Assembly: GCF_003265705.1 (NCBI RefSeq)
Contig: NW_020312935.1
Coordinates: 1,486,373 to 1,550,372 of the forward strand
DNA from: Callorhinus ursinus
Taxonomy: Eukaryota > Chordata > Mammalia > Carnivora > Otariidae
DNA: 64,000 nucleotides
Direction of reading: 5' to 3'
Positions 1 to 11,149 of the stretch are shown piece by piece. The notes below the pieces were generated by a model that was not told the origin of the DNA, did not search any database, and saw nothing but the letters and a program-made list of their open reading frames with translations. The number at the start of each line of letters is the position of its first letter. Positions within the stretch are counted from its first letter, which is position 1. The position numbers and the translations under genes were made by a program.

Positions 1-83
1 CTCTGCTGCTCCCCCCTGCTTGTGCATTCTCTCTCTCTGACAAATAAATAAAATCTTAAAAAAAAAAAAAAGAAGGAAAGAAA
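1..83 (+). mobile_element. SINEC 3' fragment cut by the window edge
   Basis: The CT-rich 3' part of a carnivore SINE, with gacaaataaataaaatctta and an A-rich tail, starts the window. It appears inserted in the MLT1 LTR that follows, since the LTR resumes directly after the tail. Confidence 0.85.
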
Positions 84-390
84 CATATTTCTCACAGCTC
101 TGGAGGCTGGGAAGTCCAAGATTAAGGTACTGGCAGATTTGGTTCCTGGTAAGGGCTCTCTTCCTGGTGTGCACATGGCCACTCTCTCACTGTGTTCTCC
201 CGTGGCAGAGAGAGAGCAAGCTCTCTGGTCTCTATAAGGACACTCATCCTATCATGGGGACCTCCCCCTCATGAGCTCATCTAAATCTAATTACCTCCCA
301 ATCTGGCTGAATCTCCAAATACCATCACATTGGGGGCTAGGACTTCAACAGATGAATTTTGTGGGGCACTATGCAGTCCGTAGTGGGTAG
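84..390 (-). mobile_element. MLT1-family LTR (ERVL-MaLR), antisense
   Basis: Blocks typical of an MLT1 LTR read in reverse are present: ctggaggctgggaagtccaa, a 'ctctataaggacactcatcc' block, 'aattacctccca' and 'gggctaggacttcaacagat'. Its 5' part carries the SINE tail at the window start. It is old, diverged and solitary. Confidence 0.75.
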
Positions 391-543
391 TGAAGATCCA
401 GAGTACAGAGGACCATGGAAGCCAGACTGAGCTGTCAGAATCTGCTGCAATAAGAAATGGTCAAGTGGGAAAGAAATGACTATGTTTGGTTCATAGAGAG
501 TTAGGGAGGATCGTGGAATAGTCAAGCAGAAATATCCAGGAGG

Positions 544-934
544 GGGGCGCCTGGGTGGCTCAGTAGTTAAGCATCTGCCTTCGGTTCAGGTCATGATCCC
601 AGGGTCCTGGGATCGAGCACGCATCAGGCTCCCTACTCAGCGGGAAGCCCGCTTCTGCCTCTCCCACTCCCCTGCTTGTGTTCCCTCTCTCGCTGTGTGT
701 GTCTCTCTCTCTGTCAAATAAATAAATAAAATCTTGGGTGCCTGGGTGGCTCAGTTGGTTAAGCGACTGCCTTCGGGTCAGGTCATGATCCTGGAGTCCC
801 GGGATCGAGTCCCGCATTGGGCTCCCTGCTCAGCGGGGAGTCTGCTTCTCCCTCTGACCCTCTTCCCTCACGTGCTCTCTATCGCTCATTCTCTCTCGCT
901 CAAATAAATAAATAAAATCTTTTTAAAAAATAAA

Positions 935-974
<40 letters not shown>

Positions 975-988
975 AATCTTTAAAGAAA
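544..988 (+). mobile_element. SINEC carrying a second SINE in its tail
   Basis: The outer SINE begins ggggcgcctgggtggctcag and has a Pol III A-box-like tggctcag segment and a B-box-like gggatcgag segment. It is split by an inner SINE at 736-960 and its tail resumes at 961-988. Outer target-site duplications are agaaatatccaggagg (528-543) and agaaatacccaggaagg (989-1005), which differ slightly. Confidence 0.88.
736..960 (+). mobile_element. Inner SINEC nested in another SINE tail
   Basis: This is a full-length element of the 'cagttggttaagcgactgcc ... ctctgaccctc' type. Its target-site duplication is the outer SINE tail itself: the 20 bases aaataaataaataaaatctt occur at 716-735 and again at 961-980. 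Confidence 0.88.
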
Positions 989-1269
989 AGAAATACCCAG
1001 GAAGGAGTTGGAAATCAGTGGGTGGCTGAAGTTCAGGCAAGAAAACTAAAGTGACATTCAACCCTGTGAATTTTTAAGTACCTGCTTTATTATTATTTAT
1101 TATTAACAATGATTAAGATGATACTTAATTTAGAAGTGGAATCAGTACCAAAAGTTGTTAAAGCACTAGCCTTGGGGGACTCCTTCTTGTTAATAGCTCA
1201 CCTAGTACTGTCCCGCCTTGGGATCAATATGGCTTCTCTTTCCGAATGGTTAAGCACCACAGTGGGGGC

Positions 1270-1420
1270 TTCTGAACGCTTGGGTTAAACTCTCCACCTA
1301 CTAGCTACATGACCCTGGGCAAGGAAGACCTCCAAGGGTCACATTGAGGATTATCAAACAAATGTAAAATGCTTAGCACAGGTTCTTGCACTTAGCCAGC
1401 ATCGGAGAGACGTCAGTTGC
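1270..1420 (+). mobile_element. MIR fragment
   Basis: The segment 'ctactagctacatgaccctgggcaag' and the following 'aaatgtaaaatgcttagcac' block fit the MIR core and 3' region. Strongly diverged. Confidence 0.55.
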
Positions 1421-1689
1421 TCCTGAAAAATGTCTGTTCTTTTCTGGAAGATGGGGTGCTAAATTCAGACCCTCCTTATAAGGTTCTCCTATTGCTGTTT
1501 CTTCTTATATTCAAACTTCTTAATAGAGCAAGAGAGGAAAAGAGTAAGGGAGACTAAGGAGAAGAAAGGGAAGCAAGAGAAGACAACTGAGACCAAATTA
1601 TGTCATATCTGCCACTGAGAAGCTTTCAGATGTATCTGCTTCTCTTTTCAACAATTTGGGCAGGTTTCAAAGAGCAGAAAGAAGACTGG

Positions 1690-2095
1690 CTATAAAATGA
1701 ATGAACACATGAATCAACATGGATGCATTTCAAAAACATAATGTGGAATGATAAAGGCAAGTTGCGTTGCCTGCCATTTCTGCAGTGTTTGAAAACACAT
1801 GAAACAATTTTGTTTAATGTTTATCGATACAAACGTAGCACAAATATAAAAGCACAGATGATACACACTCACTTCCAGAGAGTGGTAACCTCTGGGAAGG
1901 CAGAGGGGATGGCAAAGAGACACCAAAGGGGCATCAACTATATCGGTAACATTTTTCTTCTTTTTACTAAGCTCCGAAGCTATGGCAAAATATTGGCACT
2001 TTTAAAATCTAGGTAGTGGACACATGGGTGTTATATTATTCTCTCTTCTGAATGTCTGAAATATTTCCTAAAAATTTTAAACAGAAAAAGAAGAC
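1690..2095 (+). mobile_element. Old L1 (L1M-type) 3' UTR
   Basis: The order of blocks fits an L1M 3' UTR: aatgaatgaacacatgaatc, ttcaaaaacataatgtggaa, 'agagtggtaacctctgggaag', then an A-rich end. No open reading frame of significance. Confidence 0.6.
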
Positions 2096-2694
2096 CATCG
2101 GCCTCATTTCTAAATCCATTCAAACTCCCATGCACTTTAGAAATCCATCTGTTCAGCTAAATCACATTGTATGCATGATTTTCAGGAATGAGTATGCTTC
2201 TCAGATTCAGTTAGAGAAAAGTATAATGAATCTATGAAAAATGGGTTGTTTTGTGTTAGGTTTACATTGCCAAAATATATTTTAAATTCTGGTATCTGGG
2301 TTGAACCATGCATATTATCGTATTACTAGATTTTAATTTCTTTCACACCACATTACATTTTGGGGATGTTTTGTGATTAACAAATTGCTTGTGTATACCT
2401 TAAGATTCCCTACTGATTTCATGTCAGGGACAAACTCCAACTGACTGATGGTGGCTGGCGAGAGTGCTCTGTCGAAACAGTTGAAAAAACACAAGTGGGC
2501 TCCACAGGAACGGCCATGATCAGGGAGCTGTGTCAAAAGCAGGGTGAAGGGATGGTTCCCTATGTGTCCCAATAATATTCCTGACACTTTCCTGACTCCT
2601 TCCACCTCTCACTGCTCCAGCTCCAGCTCCCATCACTTACCCCTTCTAACTTGGTGCTTCTAGAATCCCCCTCCCTGAGTCTCCTTTATCTTGT
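2096..2694. other. Unassigned intergenic stretch
   Basis: I recognise no repeat family, exon or RNA gene. Open frames here are short and carry no domain I know. Confidence 0.4.
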
Positions 2695-2907
2695 TTTTAA
2701 AGATTTATTTACTTATTTTAGAGAGAGAGAGTGAGAGTGAGTGAGAAAGCATGAGCAGCGGGAGGGGCAGAGGGAGAGAAATCCTCAAGCAGACTCCCTG
2801 CTAAGCATGGAGCCCCCATGTGGGGATCAATCCCGGGACCCTGAGATCATGACCTAAGCCAAAAATCAAGAGCCAGCACTCAACCCACTGAGCCACTCAG
2901 GAACCCC
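2695..2907 (-). mobile_element. Older SINEC copy, antisense
   Basis: It reads in reverse from an A-tail remnant (taaagatttatttacttatt) through GA-rich sequence and 'gggaccctgagatcatgac' to 'gagccactcaggaacccc'. The diverged 5' end shows an older copy. Confidence 0.85.
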
Positions 2908-2939
2908 AAACCCCATATCTTTACTCACACTATAATAAT

Positions 2940-3240
2940 CCCTGGCTAGTTTTATTGTCATCCTGATCAACCCTACAGGCTGATGAGCCCCTCCTCTTCT
3001 GTTTTTCTCTGAAGCCTTCCCAGTCCCATCTGGGCCAGGTGAGACACCTCCCCTTCATCCCCATGGCACTCACATAGCATTTATCTCTAGGTATTCCAAC
3101 TATTTGTCTCCTCACCTATCTCTGCTGTGGGCTTTGAAAGGGCAAGGCTGGGTCTTACTGATCTCTGCATTCCCAGCTTCTGGCACATAGTAAGCAATCA
3201 ATAAATGTTTGTTAAATGAAAGAATGATTTAATGAATGGT
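2940..3240 (+). mobile_element. L2 (LINE2) 3' end
   Basis: The end gcacatagtaagcaatcaat aaatgtttgtt, followed by a short tail of related repeats, is the L2 3' terminus. The upstream part has the usual 'gaagccttcccagtcccatc' block. Confidence 0.7.
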
Positions 3241-3327
3241 GTCCTTATTCTGCAGAAAAGGAAACAGACACAGAGTTGGGATTTTTCTCAAGGTTATACT
3301 TCCTCTGAAACCTTCCCATTTCTCCTC

Positions 3328-3535
3328 TAGTACAGAGATTGACAAACATTTTCTGTAAAAGGACCAGAGAGTCAATATTTTCAGTCTGTGGTCCAGAAGG
3401 TCTCTGTCACAGCCACTCCACTCTGAAGTTGTAGCTGAGGAGCAAACAGAGACATGGCTGCATTGCAATAAAACTTTATTACAGGAAAAGTCAGTGGGCC
3501 AGATATGGCCCATGGGCCAAAGCTTGTGACCCTGC
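3328..3535 (-). mobile_element. hAT-Charlie-type nonautonomous DNA transposon
   Basis: It runs from a diverged terminus (ttgacaaacattttctgtaa) through 'caataaaactttatta' to 'atatggcccatgggccaaag'. Four more copies of the same family are in the window; strand is relative to those at 33683 and 39615. Confidence 0.75.
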
Positions 3536-3782
3536 CGAAGAAAACGGTACATAGACACTCCCACATGTCTAGTTCCTTCATTGAACATCCTCTCTGCCTC
3601 AACCCAAATTCTAGGGTCCCGATTCCAATGTTTCCAGAGTGCCTGTTGGAGTTAGATCGACACGCCCTCGTATCTCCAAGCCAAGGAATTGAGGTAGGCT
3701 CACTAAAGAACTGGCTGCAAAGCTGAGACCAGAAGGGACAGAAGGAGTTTGTTGACAATGACCTTTAAGAGACCTAGAAGAG

Positions 3783-3987
3783 GGACGTCTGGGTGGCTCA
3801 GTCAGTTAAGTGTCCGACTCTTGACTTTGGCTCAGGTCATGATCTCAGGGTCATGATCTTAGGGTCATGAGATGGAGCCCTATGTCGGGCTCTGCGCTGA
3901 ACGTGGAGCCTGCTTAAGATTCTCTCTCTCCCTCTCTCCCTCTCTCTGCCCCTCCCCCTGCTGCGCAATAAAATAAAATGTAAAAAA
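3783..3987 (+). mobile_element. SINEC, older 'cgactcttgac' type
   Basis: It starts gggacgtctgggtggctcag, has the older 'gtccgactcttgactttggc' segment and ends in an A-rich tail. Flanks 'agacctagaag' and 'tgacctagagg' are a diverged target-site duplication. The motif tcatgatct(c/t)agggtcatga is duplicated inside. Confidence 0.85.
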
Positions 3988-4269
3988 GTGACCTAGAGGA
4001 ATTCAAGCCCAACTTATCCACATCCTCTCTTGAGCATCATTTCGAATACCCAACATTTTAACAAGAAAAGAGGTCCACTTCTTGGGTGCAATGGACAAAG
4101 GAGAAAGAGGAACAAACAACTCGCTTGCATTCTCCCCGCTCCCTCTTCTGTGTTTCCAAGCGACTAGTCTCTTTTTCTTTCCCGGAGACTCTTTTAAAAT
4201 GCTTCCACTGTCTTCATATTTCCGACCCTATGGTTCTCTCATTCTTTGTCAGGAGATGACCTCACCTCC

Positions 4270-5190
4270 TCCTTCACAAAGGAAATAGAAGTCATCAAAA
4301 GAGAACTCCTTCAGAAATCTGCCACTCACCACTAATTTATCTACATCTATACCCATTCTCTTATCCTTCCTCTCATAATGGAACATGTGTCTAAGACTAA
4401 TCCTTTCTGTTCTCTGTCCCAGGTCCTTCTACCTTCTCAGGGAACCTGATTCCACCAATTCATTCTCTCTCTCTCGTTCTCCTGTATTTATCACTCTCCC
4501 TTCTGTATCTCCCCCAACTGCATCCCAAAGGCACAGGGGAGCTTCTCCCCACCCTGAGAAACTCCCCAACAACATTTAGACATGCATGCCTCCACCATCT
4601 TGAAAGTAAGTTTCTGAAACCTGTGTCTTCCTCCAATTATTGCCCTCTCTCTCTTCTACCTCTTTTTCAGCCAGAGTTCTTAAGAGAGTTGTGTCCTCAT
4701 GGTTCCCACTTCATCATCTCCCAGTAAGTTTTCAATTCATGAAAAATTTGTTACTCCTTCATTACACCCCTGAAAGTCTTTCATTAAAAATCCTTGAATA
4801 ACCTCCTTTGTTGCTACATCCAACCTAGAATTTTTTGCCCTTATCTTTACTGAATTCCTGGCACTATTTAACCTTGTGGTTTTCCTTCTTGAAACAGTCT
4901 CTTCTCATGACTTTGATGACAACATTATCTCCTGGTTTTCCTCCTATGGTCTTTCTTCCTTAGGCTTCTTTGTAGAATCCCATACCTCTGCCTAATTGTT
5001 AAATACTGGTGTCCTCAGAGTTCTCTACTCGGCCCTCTACTCTCCTCAGTCTCCATGCTTCCCTAGGTTATCTCAGCTAATATCCAGACAATCTTAAATA
5101 TGTTGATGATTCCCAAATTTACTTCTCCAACCCAGAGCTCACTACTGAGGCTAAAGCCAGCCAGTCAATTGCCTAATAGAATTAGAAATC
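4270..5190 (+). mobile_element. CR1-clade LINE (L2-like) reverse transcriptase relic, copy A
   Basis: Broken translation reads like the L2 ORF2 region. It includes 'LLETVSSHDFDDNIISWFSSY' split over frames, a degraded 'VLYSALYSPQS' and 'KYVDDSQIYFSNPEL', where YVDD stands at the catalytic YADD position. Many stops and frameshifts make it a dead fossil. Confidence 0.6.
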
Positions 5191-5229
5191 ATCCCTCTTC
5201 TTTATTCACAGCACCCAGTCCCATTTAAA

Positions 5230-5800
5230 AAAAAAAATTCTATTGCCCCATCATCCTAGCCACCTACCACCCCTCTTCTTTGCCCCATTTGCAGCAAAAG
5301 TTCCTGAAATGTCTTTAAAACCCCCTCAAATCAGGCTCTCAACTATACAACTCCACTGAAAGAGCTCTTATCAAGTCACCCATGAATGAAAATGAAAAAT
5401 CCCATACTACTTCGATCTTTCAACAAGCAGCATTCGATACAGCTGGTCACCTACTTCTCATTGGTACCCATCTTTCCCGTAGCTTTCCAGATACCAGCCT
5501 CTTCTGGTTTACCTCCTACCTCACTGACCCTCCCTCTCCCTCTTTGCTCATTTCTCCTTTCTCCCTGATTCTTAACATTAGGGGAAGCCAAGTCTCATTC
5601 CTTAGCCCTCTTCTCTACATTCACTCCTTGGGTGATCTCACCCAATCTCAAGCCGCAAATGTCATCTCTACATCTGTGATTCCCAAATGCGTATCTTCAT
5701 CCCAGACCTCTCTTTCAATTTCTAGTCTCTTATATACAACTGCCTACTCAACATTTCCACTGGGATGCCTCACAGGCCTCTCAGACTGAACCGAAACCAA
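5230..5800 (+). mobile_element. CR1-clade LINE (L2-like) reverse transcriptase relic, copy B
   Basis: An open frame at 5382-5789 keeps 'SWFTSYL'-like and 'SPLLYIHSLGDLTQSQAANV' segments, which I align with the L2 stretch between the PQG and YADD motifs. The YADD box is destroyed. It covers the same protein region as the preceding copy, so two separate copies lie head to tail. Confidence 0.6.
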
Positions 5801-5997
5801 GTTTTAGTCCCAAAGGCCTCTTCTGTGCACAGCTTCCCACATGTCAATAGATGGCAATGGCAACTCATTCCTTGGTGTCATCATATCTAAGTTGATTCAT
5901 CTGGAGTCCTTTTACCACTGTTTCTCCATTTATGTCATTTTTTACCATAGTTTTAAGAACTTCCTTTCAAGAGGGCTTATAAGTTCCAACTTTGAGC

Positions 5998-6086
5998 AAG
6001 CCCGACGCGGGGTGCGATCCCAGGACCCTGGGACCATGACCTGAGCCGAAGGCAGACGCTTGACACCTGAGCCACCCAGGCGCCCT
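5998..6086 (-). mobile_element. SINEC 5' fragment without its 3' half, antisense
   Basis: It reads in reverse from 'cgggg' and 'gatcccaggaccctgggacc' to 'gagccacccaggcgccct'. The CT-rich part and tail are absent, unlike the other SINEs here. It is either a 3' deletion or an aberrant insertion. Confidence 0.85.
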
Positions 6087-6401
6087 GCTTGCTATGCTCA
6101 TTTAAGTCTTCCCTTCATTTTATTCACCTGCAGAATGCTTGCTTAGTTACCATGTTGCTTCTTTTCATTGTGCTTAGGCTTCAAATAGACAGCTCTCCCC
6201 AGTTCTTCCTTTTGCTTCCTTTTGGATAGATGACAACTATCTCATTGACAACTTCTGCACCTTCTCTGGGATCTTTTTCCCTCCCAGCAACATTTTCAGG
6301 CCTAGGAATTGCAATCCACCCACATTCTTATAGCCTGGGGGCAGAAACGTGGGAAGAACTTGGTAAATTTCCTGCAGCTTTTGGTATAGGACTGGACTTA
6401 C

Positions 6402-6711
6402 CTTCTCCTCTAAGATTCTGTTAAAGTCCAGATTGAGATCCCCCTTCTTCCCTCGGGGGTAGTATCCTTAGGTTTCCACTCAATCCCCTGATTCAGCATG
6501 GAATCCTGGCAGATGATGACACCCAGGGGCTTTTCCTGACTCAGCTGTGATACTGAGATCATAGATGTGAACCGCTGCTCTTGGAAGAGATTTCTTTGAC
6601 TTTTCTCTAAGCTTCCTACCACAACTTCATCATCTTCTATGCAAATCAGGGAGAACTGGGCAGAATTCTCAAAGTTTTGCAAGTCATTTCCTTCCCTTGT
6701 ATCACTCACTT
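6402..6711 (-). other. Unassigned open segment with splice-like borders
   Basis: On the minus strand a pyrimidine-rich acceptor (ccctctctcctag) precedes 6711 and a consensus donor GAGAAG|GTAAGT follows 6402. The 310 bases between are open from GTG at 6709 for 99 codons (starting SDTREGNDLQNFENSAQF), with a stop 8 bases before the donor. Its residue composition looks protein-like and I know no matching family. It could be a decayed exon, an unrecognised repeat or chance. Confidence 0.3.
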
Positions 6712-8080
6712 CTAGGAGAGAGGGTGATTTAGGAGCTGCACTGAGTCACACCAAAATCTGTTTTTCTTATTGTCGGGCACTTTTCAGTTTACAGCATGAG
6801 GATAACCTCTTTCATTGTTTGGTTGTTGGTAGTAATTATTTTTAAGTAGTTTATTTCATTGAGTGATGGGGGATGGTGATTTTGGAAGCCAAAAAGTGTT
6901 GTTGTTTTATCACTCTGAGGAGACTGGCAATTTTACCCTACCATCCTCAGGGACAGGGCTGGACGGGGAAAAAAAGATGAAATGTGATGATCCCAGCACA
7001 CCCCAGTCTCATGGTGGTGGCAGGCCCTACTCAGGGAGCCTGATATTTTTCGTGAAGTCTGCCTGGCTACCACACACTTCCTACTCTTTCTGCTGCCCCT
7101 TGGTTTCTCAGCAAGGAGTAGGTGTCACCCTCAGCAGAGAGGGCTTTTGTTGTGCTTAACTTTAGGATGGCTAGTATGAGGGAAGCTCCGAAAGCTCCCC
7201 CCAGCTCAGCAGCCAGGCTCCAGAAGGACGCAGCTCAGCCCTGCGAATGAGTGGGGAAGAGGGGCAGGCGACCGCGCCCCAGGGGCTGCAACACACACAC
7301 AGTGTGGCAGGAGACAGGTAGGAAATCTGGGCCTGGGCAGTGGCCTTGGGATGCAGAGGTGTAAAGAGGGAGGTGAGGCAGGTGAGGACTGCAAATCCAG
7401 CACGTCCCACCGCCCCCTCCCCAAGCCCCCAAGCTCCCAGTGGGAGAAAAACAGCATCCCTGAGGAGAAATGAAAACATGCTAACTAAGCATTCAAGCTT
7501 GGAATTAATGAGCAAATCCCACCAAATCTTTGACACCGTGGGCTTCGGCCTCAGAAGGCAGAAATCTTTGAAGCACCAATGATTACCCCTATGCTCTTCA
7601 TCTTCAGGTCTTGTCTCTGTGATAAATTGCCACCTGCGTAGAGCCCTGGCATTTCCACACACCAAATAATTGGCTGCAGACAGTTGTCAGAGGTCTTTGT
7701 GTAAAGGAAAAACTGCGAAAATAAATTCCATTCCATCAGCTCAAATATTTTTTGGTATTTTGAATCTGAGAGCGTGAATTCTGTCATTCGATGTCTCCGT
7801 GATATTGAAATTGCTCTTCACTATAAAAACCAAAATGAGCAGAATGGAAATATTCTTCACATTTAGTAGTTAAATAGCCATTTGCTTCGAAGAGATTTTG
7901 GATACTTTATGTTCTGTATAGCATTTCTATAAGTGGCACAGAGTTCTTTAGGCTTCCTTGAAGAAGAAACTGAGGCATGAGTAACCCCAGTGTTTAGGGT
8001 TAGCAGAGCTGTGAAAGCTCAGTAACAGTAGCGAAACTTCATTGATATCATTCATATTAATTTATTTATTACTTATTAAT
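6712..8080. other. Unassigned intergenic stretch
   Basis: No repeat family was recognised with confidence. A GC-rich part (7190-7450) gives several overlapping open frames, the longest 164 codons on the minus strand, without domains. Confidence 0.4.
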
Positions 8081-8089
8081 ATTAGCATA

Positions 8090-8260
8090 ACTAATCTGCA
8101 TGCGGGCACTGGGTTTACTCATTTAGTCCCCATACCAACCATATTAGTACTATTATCCCTTACAGAGGAGGACGTGACTTGAATCGGTAGGATAACTTGT
8201 ACAAAACCACACAGCTGGTCCATGGTGCACTGAGGGCAAGACACAGGTCATGTGACCTCA
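8090..8260 (-). mobile_element. MIR-like fragment, antisense
   Basis: 'tactattatcccttacagag', then a 'cacacagctggtcc' block, fit the reversed MIR layout (Pol III-derived core). Confidence 0.5.
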
Positions 8261-8286
8261 GAGCCTCTTCACGCACCAGGTGCCTG

Positions 8287-8871
8287 GATTCATTATCTGT
8301 TGTTACACAACAAAGTATCTCAAAATCTAGTAGCTTAGGGGCAGGACTTCTGGAATGGTAGAGCAAACCTTAGTGGCTGTAAACAACGTGTGTTATCTCA
8401 GAGTTTCTGTGGGTCAGGAATCCCGACACACATCGGCTGGCTGCCTCTGGCTCTGGGTGTCGCCAAGGCTACATTCAAGATGTCAGCCAGGGCCACGGGT
8501 CATCTCAGGGCTCAAGTGCGGGAGGATCCACTTGCAAACTCACTCCCATGATTGTTGGCGGGACTTAGTTTCTTTCTGGCGCTTGGCCAGGCACCGCCCT
8601 CCCTTCCTTACCCCATGGACCTCTCCATAGGGCACAGTATGGCAGCTTGCTTTATCAGAATAAGGACACAAGAAGAACCAGAGAGAAAGAGTTTGAGCAA
8701 GACGCAAGTCCCAGTCTTCTGTAACCTAATTTTGGTGTAGTCTACTCATTTGAATCAAGAGTCACTAGGTCCAGCCCACGCTCAAGGGGAGGGGATTGCA
8801 CAGAGGTGTGAATCCCAGGAAGCAGTGATCACTGGGAGCCATTTCAGAAGCTGCCTACCACAGTGCCCTTC
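8287..8871 (-). mobile_element. MLT1C/D-like LTR (ERVL-MaLR), antisense
   Basis: A long reversed MLT1 LTR runs from 'cattatctgttgttacacaa' through 'tctgtgggtcaggaatcc', 'atgtcagccagggccacggg' and 'ggacctctccatagggc' to 'gggagccatttcagaagctg'. It is near full length with no internal coding region. Confidence 0.78.
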
Positions 8872-10604
8872 TCAGGTAACTGCCCCCCTCCTCACCACTC
8901 ACATGAGCAGGCTAAACAGCATCACGTGACAGTGAACCCCTAGCCACAGCTGACTGGAGATGACACCTGACCCAAACCTGACCCATTAGATACCTTCCCC
9001 CCAAGAATTCTGAATTGAAACCCAGAGACTCTGATTAGTTTCTGCTAGAGTCATGAAATGGAATGATACTAATTAGGAACTATGGGTCAACTCAACGATA
9101 AGGAGAAAGAGCCAGATATGAAGAAAGAAAGGCACTATGCTTCCTCTCCTGGATTTGGAGAGATACGATAAAAACTGTAGGTTTCTGTCACTTGCATCCA
9201 GGAGTAATAGTCATAATATTTAATAACCAATAAGGCCCAAATATCAAATACTCCAGAGGGAACTTACCGTAAACCTCTAGTGCAGCCCCATTTCTGGACG
9301 CTGGGAGCTCACCAGCTGTTTGCCACGCTGAAGCATCACACCTACTCACCTTGACCACCGTGCCGCCCACAGGGAGCTAAGCTGGGGGGAGGTCTGACCC
9401 AAGAACCCCAGGATCACTTGAGTGGGAGTCTGGTGGCAGCCTACACAGACACCTCAGTATGATCACAGATTTCCTCTGTAGCCCACTGGGGAATCAGTAT
9501 CTCTGCCAGACAACTCACAGATGAGTTTTTGTGATAACGTCAAGTGCATTCACTGTGATCCCTGGAAGAACATACAGGGATAAAATGCATTAATTGTGCA
9601 AGAAGGGGCTGGAAAGATCCATCACCGGGTAATGAGACTTGGGGACTTGCCATTCCCTCTAAAACAAAACCACAGAGCTCCCTGATGCACTTGAGGGACT
9701 GGGAACCCCTTGACTGTATACACAGAGTGTTGTGGGTGTTCATAGGTATATAGCTAATATCAGAGACCCCAATGACATGACCAGTGCAAAACAAAACAAA
9801 AAAGGCTAAGAGCCAGTGTTTGGGGAAAGGGCCAAGTTTGGTTTTTATTATTTTTAAATTAAATCAACTGAGAGTCAACAAAATCAGTGAATGCTCACCC
9901 AGCCTAATTCTGCTCAGAACCAAGAAGTTGACATGGCATTCCTCTCTAGTCTGGGAAGAATTTCCACCCCAGCTCCCCAGCTCCCTCACAAATGTCCTTC
10001 TCCATTAGGAATAGACATCAACTAGTGTATCCAAAAGCCGGTGAGGAATTGATCACCAAAGGCAGTTTTGCCCTGAACATTAAACCTACATCTGATTTCC
10101 TTTTCAGATCTCCTGTCAAGTTAAGCCTTTACATGAGAGCTACACAGTCAGATGATTTTTTTTTCCACCTTCGATACTGTGGATAATTGCTCTGTTTCCT
10201 TGTTCAACAAAATAGGAGGTAAGTTGCTGCAACTTGCAGCAAAAAGAGATTTATGCCTCTGTCTCACGATTGAGCATGGTATGCACATTTCCTTTCTAAG
10301 AAAATAAGGTCTACCATGATGCACTGAAGTAGGGTTCAATATTCATAATTATAAGTCATAGCTCACAATACAGATTTTCTTTGAATCAGGAATTTTGCCC
10401 TAGAAGAGATTTTGATTAAGGTATACAATATGGGTGACTTCTATAATTAAAGAAAGGAGGAAAAAATATATATGCAATTGCAATTCTTCTTTTATCAAAG
10501 CTGTATTAGACTTGACTGCAAAATCCTGTCTTGGGTTACCAGTTGGACCGGCAGTAACTGCGTGACTGTATGTAGCAATGTCATTTGGAGGTTAAATATA
10601 CCAC
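8872..10604. other. Unassigned intergenic stretch
   Basis: No gene or repeat was identified confidently. Open frames stay below 90 codons on both strands. Confidence 0.4.
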
Positions 10605-10850
10605 CAGTAAGGATGCTTAACATTTATTCAGCACTTGCTATCTGCCACCCACCATACTAAATACATACGTTATCCCATTTTATCCTCACAACCTTTCCAG
10701 TAACTATTATTATCCCCATGTTACAGAAGAGGAAACTGAGTCATAGAGAAATTTGACCAAAGGTACCCAATTAGTAAGAGGTAGAGCAGGGATTTGGAAC
10801 CAGGTCTGTTTTATTCCAGTGTTTACTCTGAACCACCATGTATATCTCTG
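10605..10850 (-). mobile_element. MIR, antisense
   Basis: A clear reversed MIR: 'catttattcagcacttgcta', 'tattattatccccatgttac', 'agaggaaactgagtcataga', then 'gcagggatttggaacc'. Confidence 0.75.
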
Positions 10851-10880
10851 AACTTAAGACTTTAAAAATAGCATACTGCT

Positions 10881-11085
10881 GGGCGCCTGGGTGGCTCAGT
10901 TGGTTAAGCGACTGCCTTTGGCTCAGGTCATGATTCTGGAGTCCCGGGATCGAGTCCCGCATCGGGCTCCCTGCTCGGCGAGGAGCCTGCTTCTCCCTCT
11001 GACCCTCTCCCCTCTCATGTACTCTCTCTCTCATTCTCGCTCTCTCAAATAAATAAATCTTTAAAAAAATAAAATAAAATAAAAT
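10881..11085 (+). mobile_element. SINEC, full length
   Basis: It starts gggcgcctgggtggctcag, has 'gactgcctttggctcaggtc' and 'ctctgaccctc', and ends in (AAAAT)n. The target-site duplication is aaaaatagcatactgct (10864-10880) and aaaaatatcatactgct (11086-11102), one mismatch in 17. Confidence 0.92.
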
Positions 11086-11149
11086 AAAAATATCATACTG
11101 CTTTAAGTATTCAGTAACATAGTCTCACCCCGCATTACCCTCCTATAGT

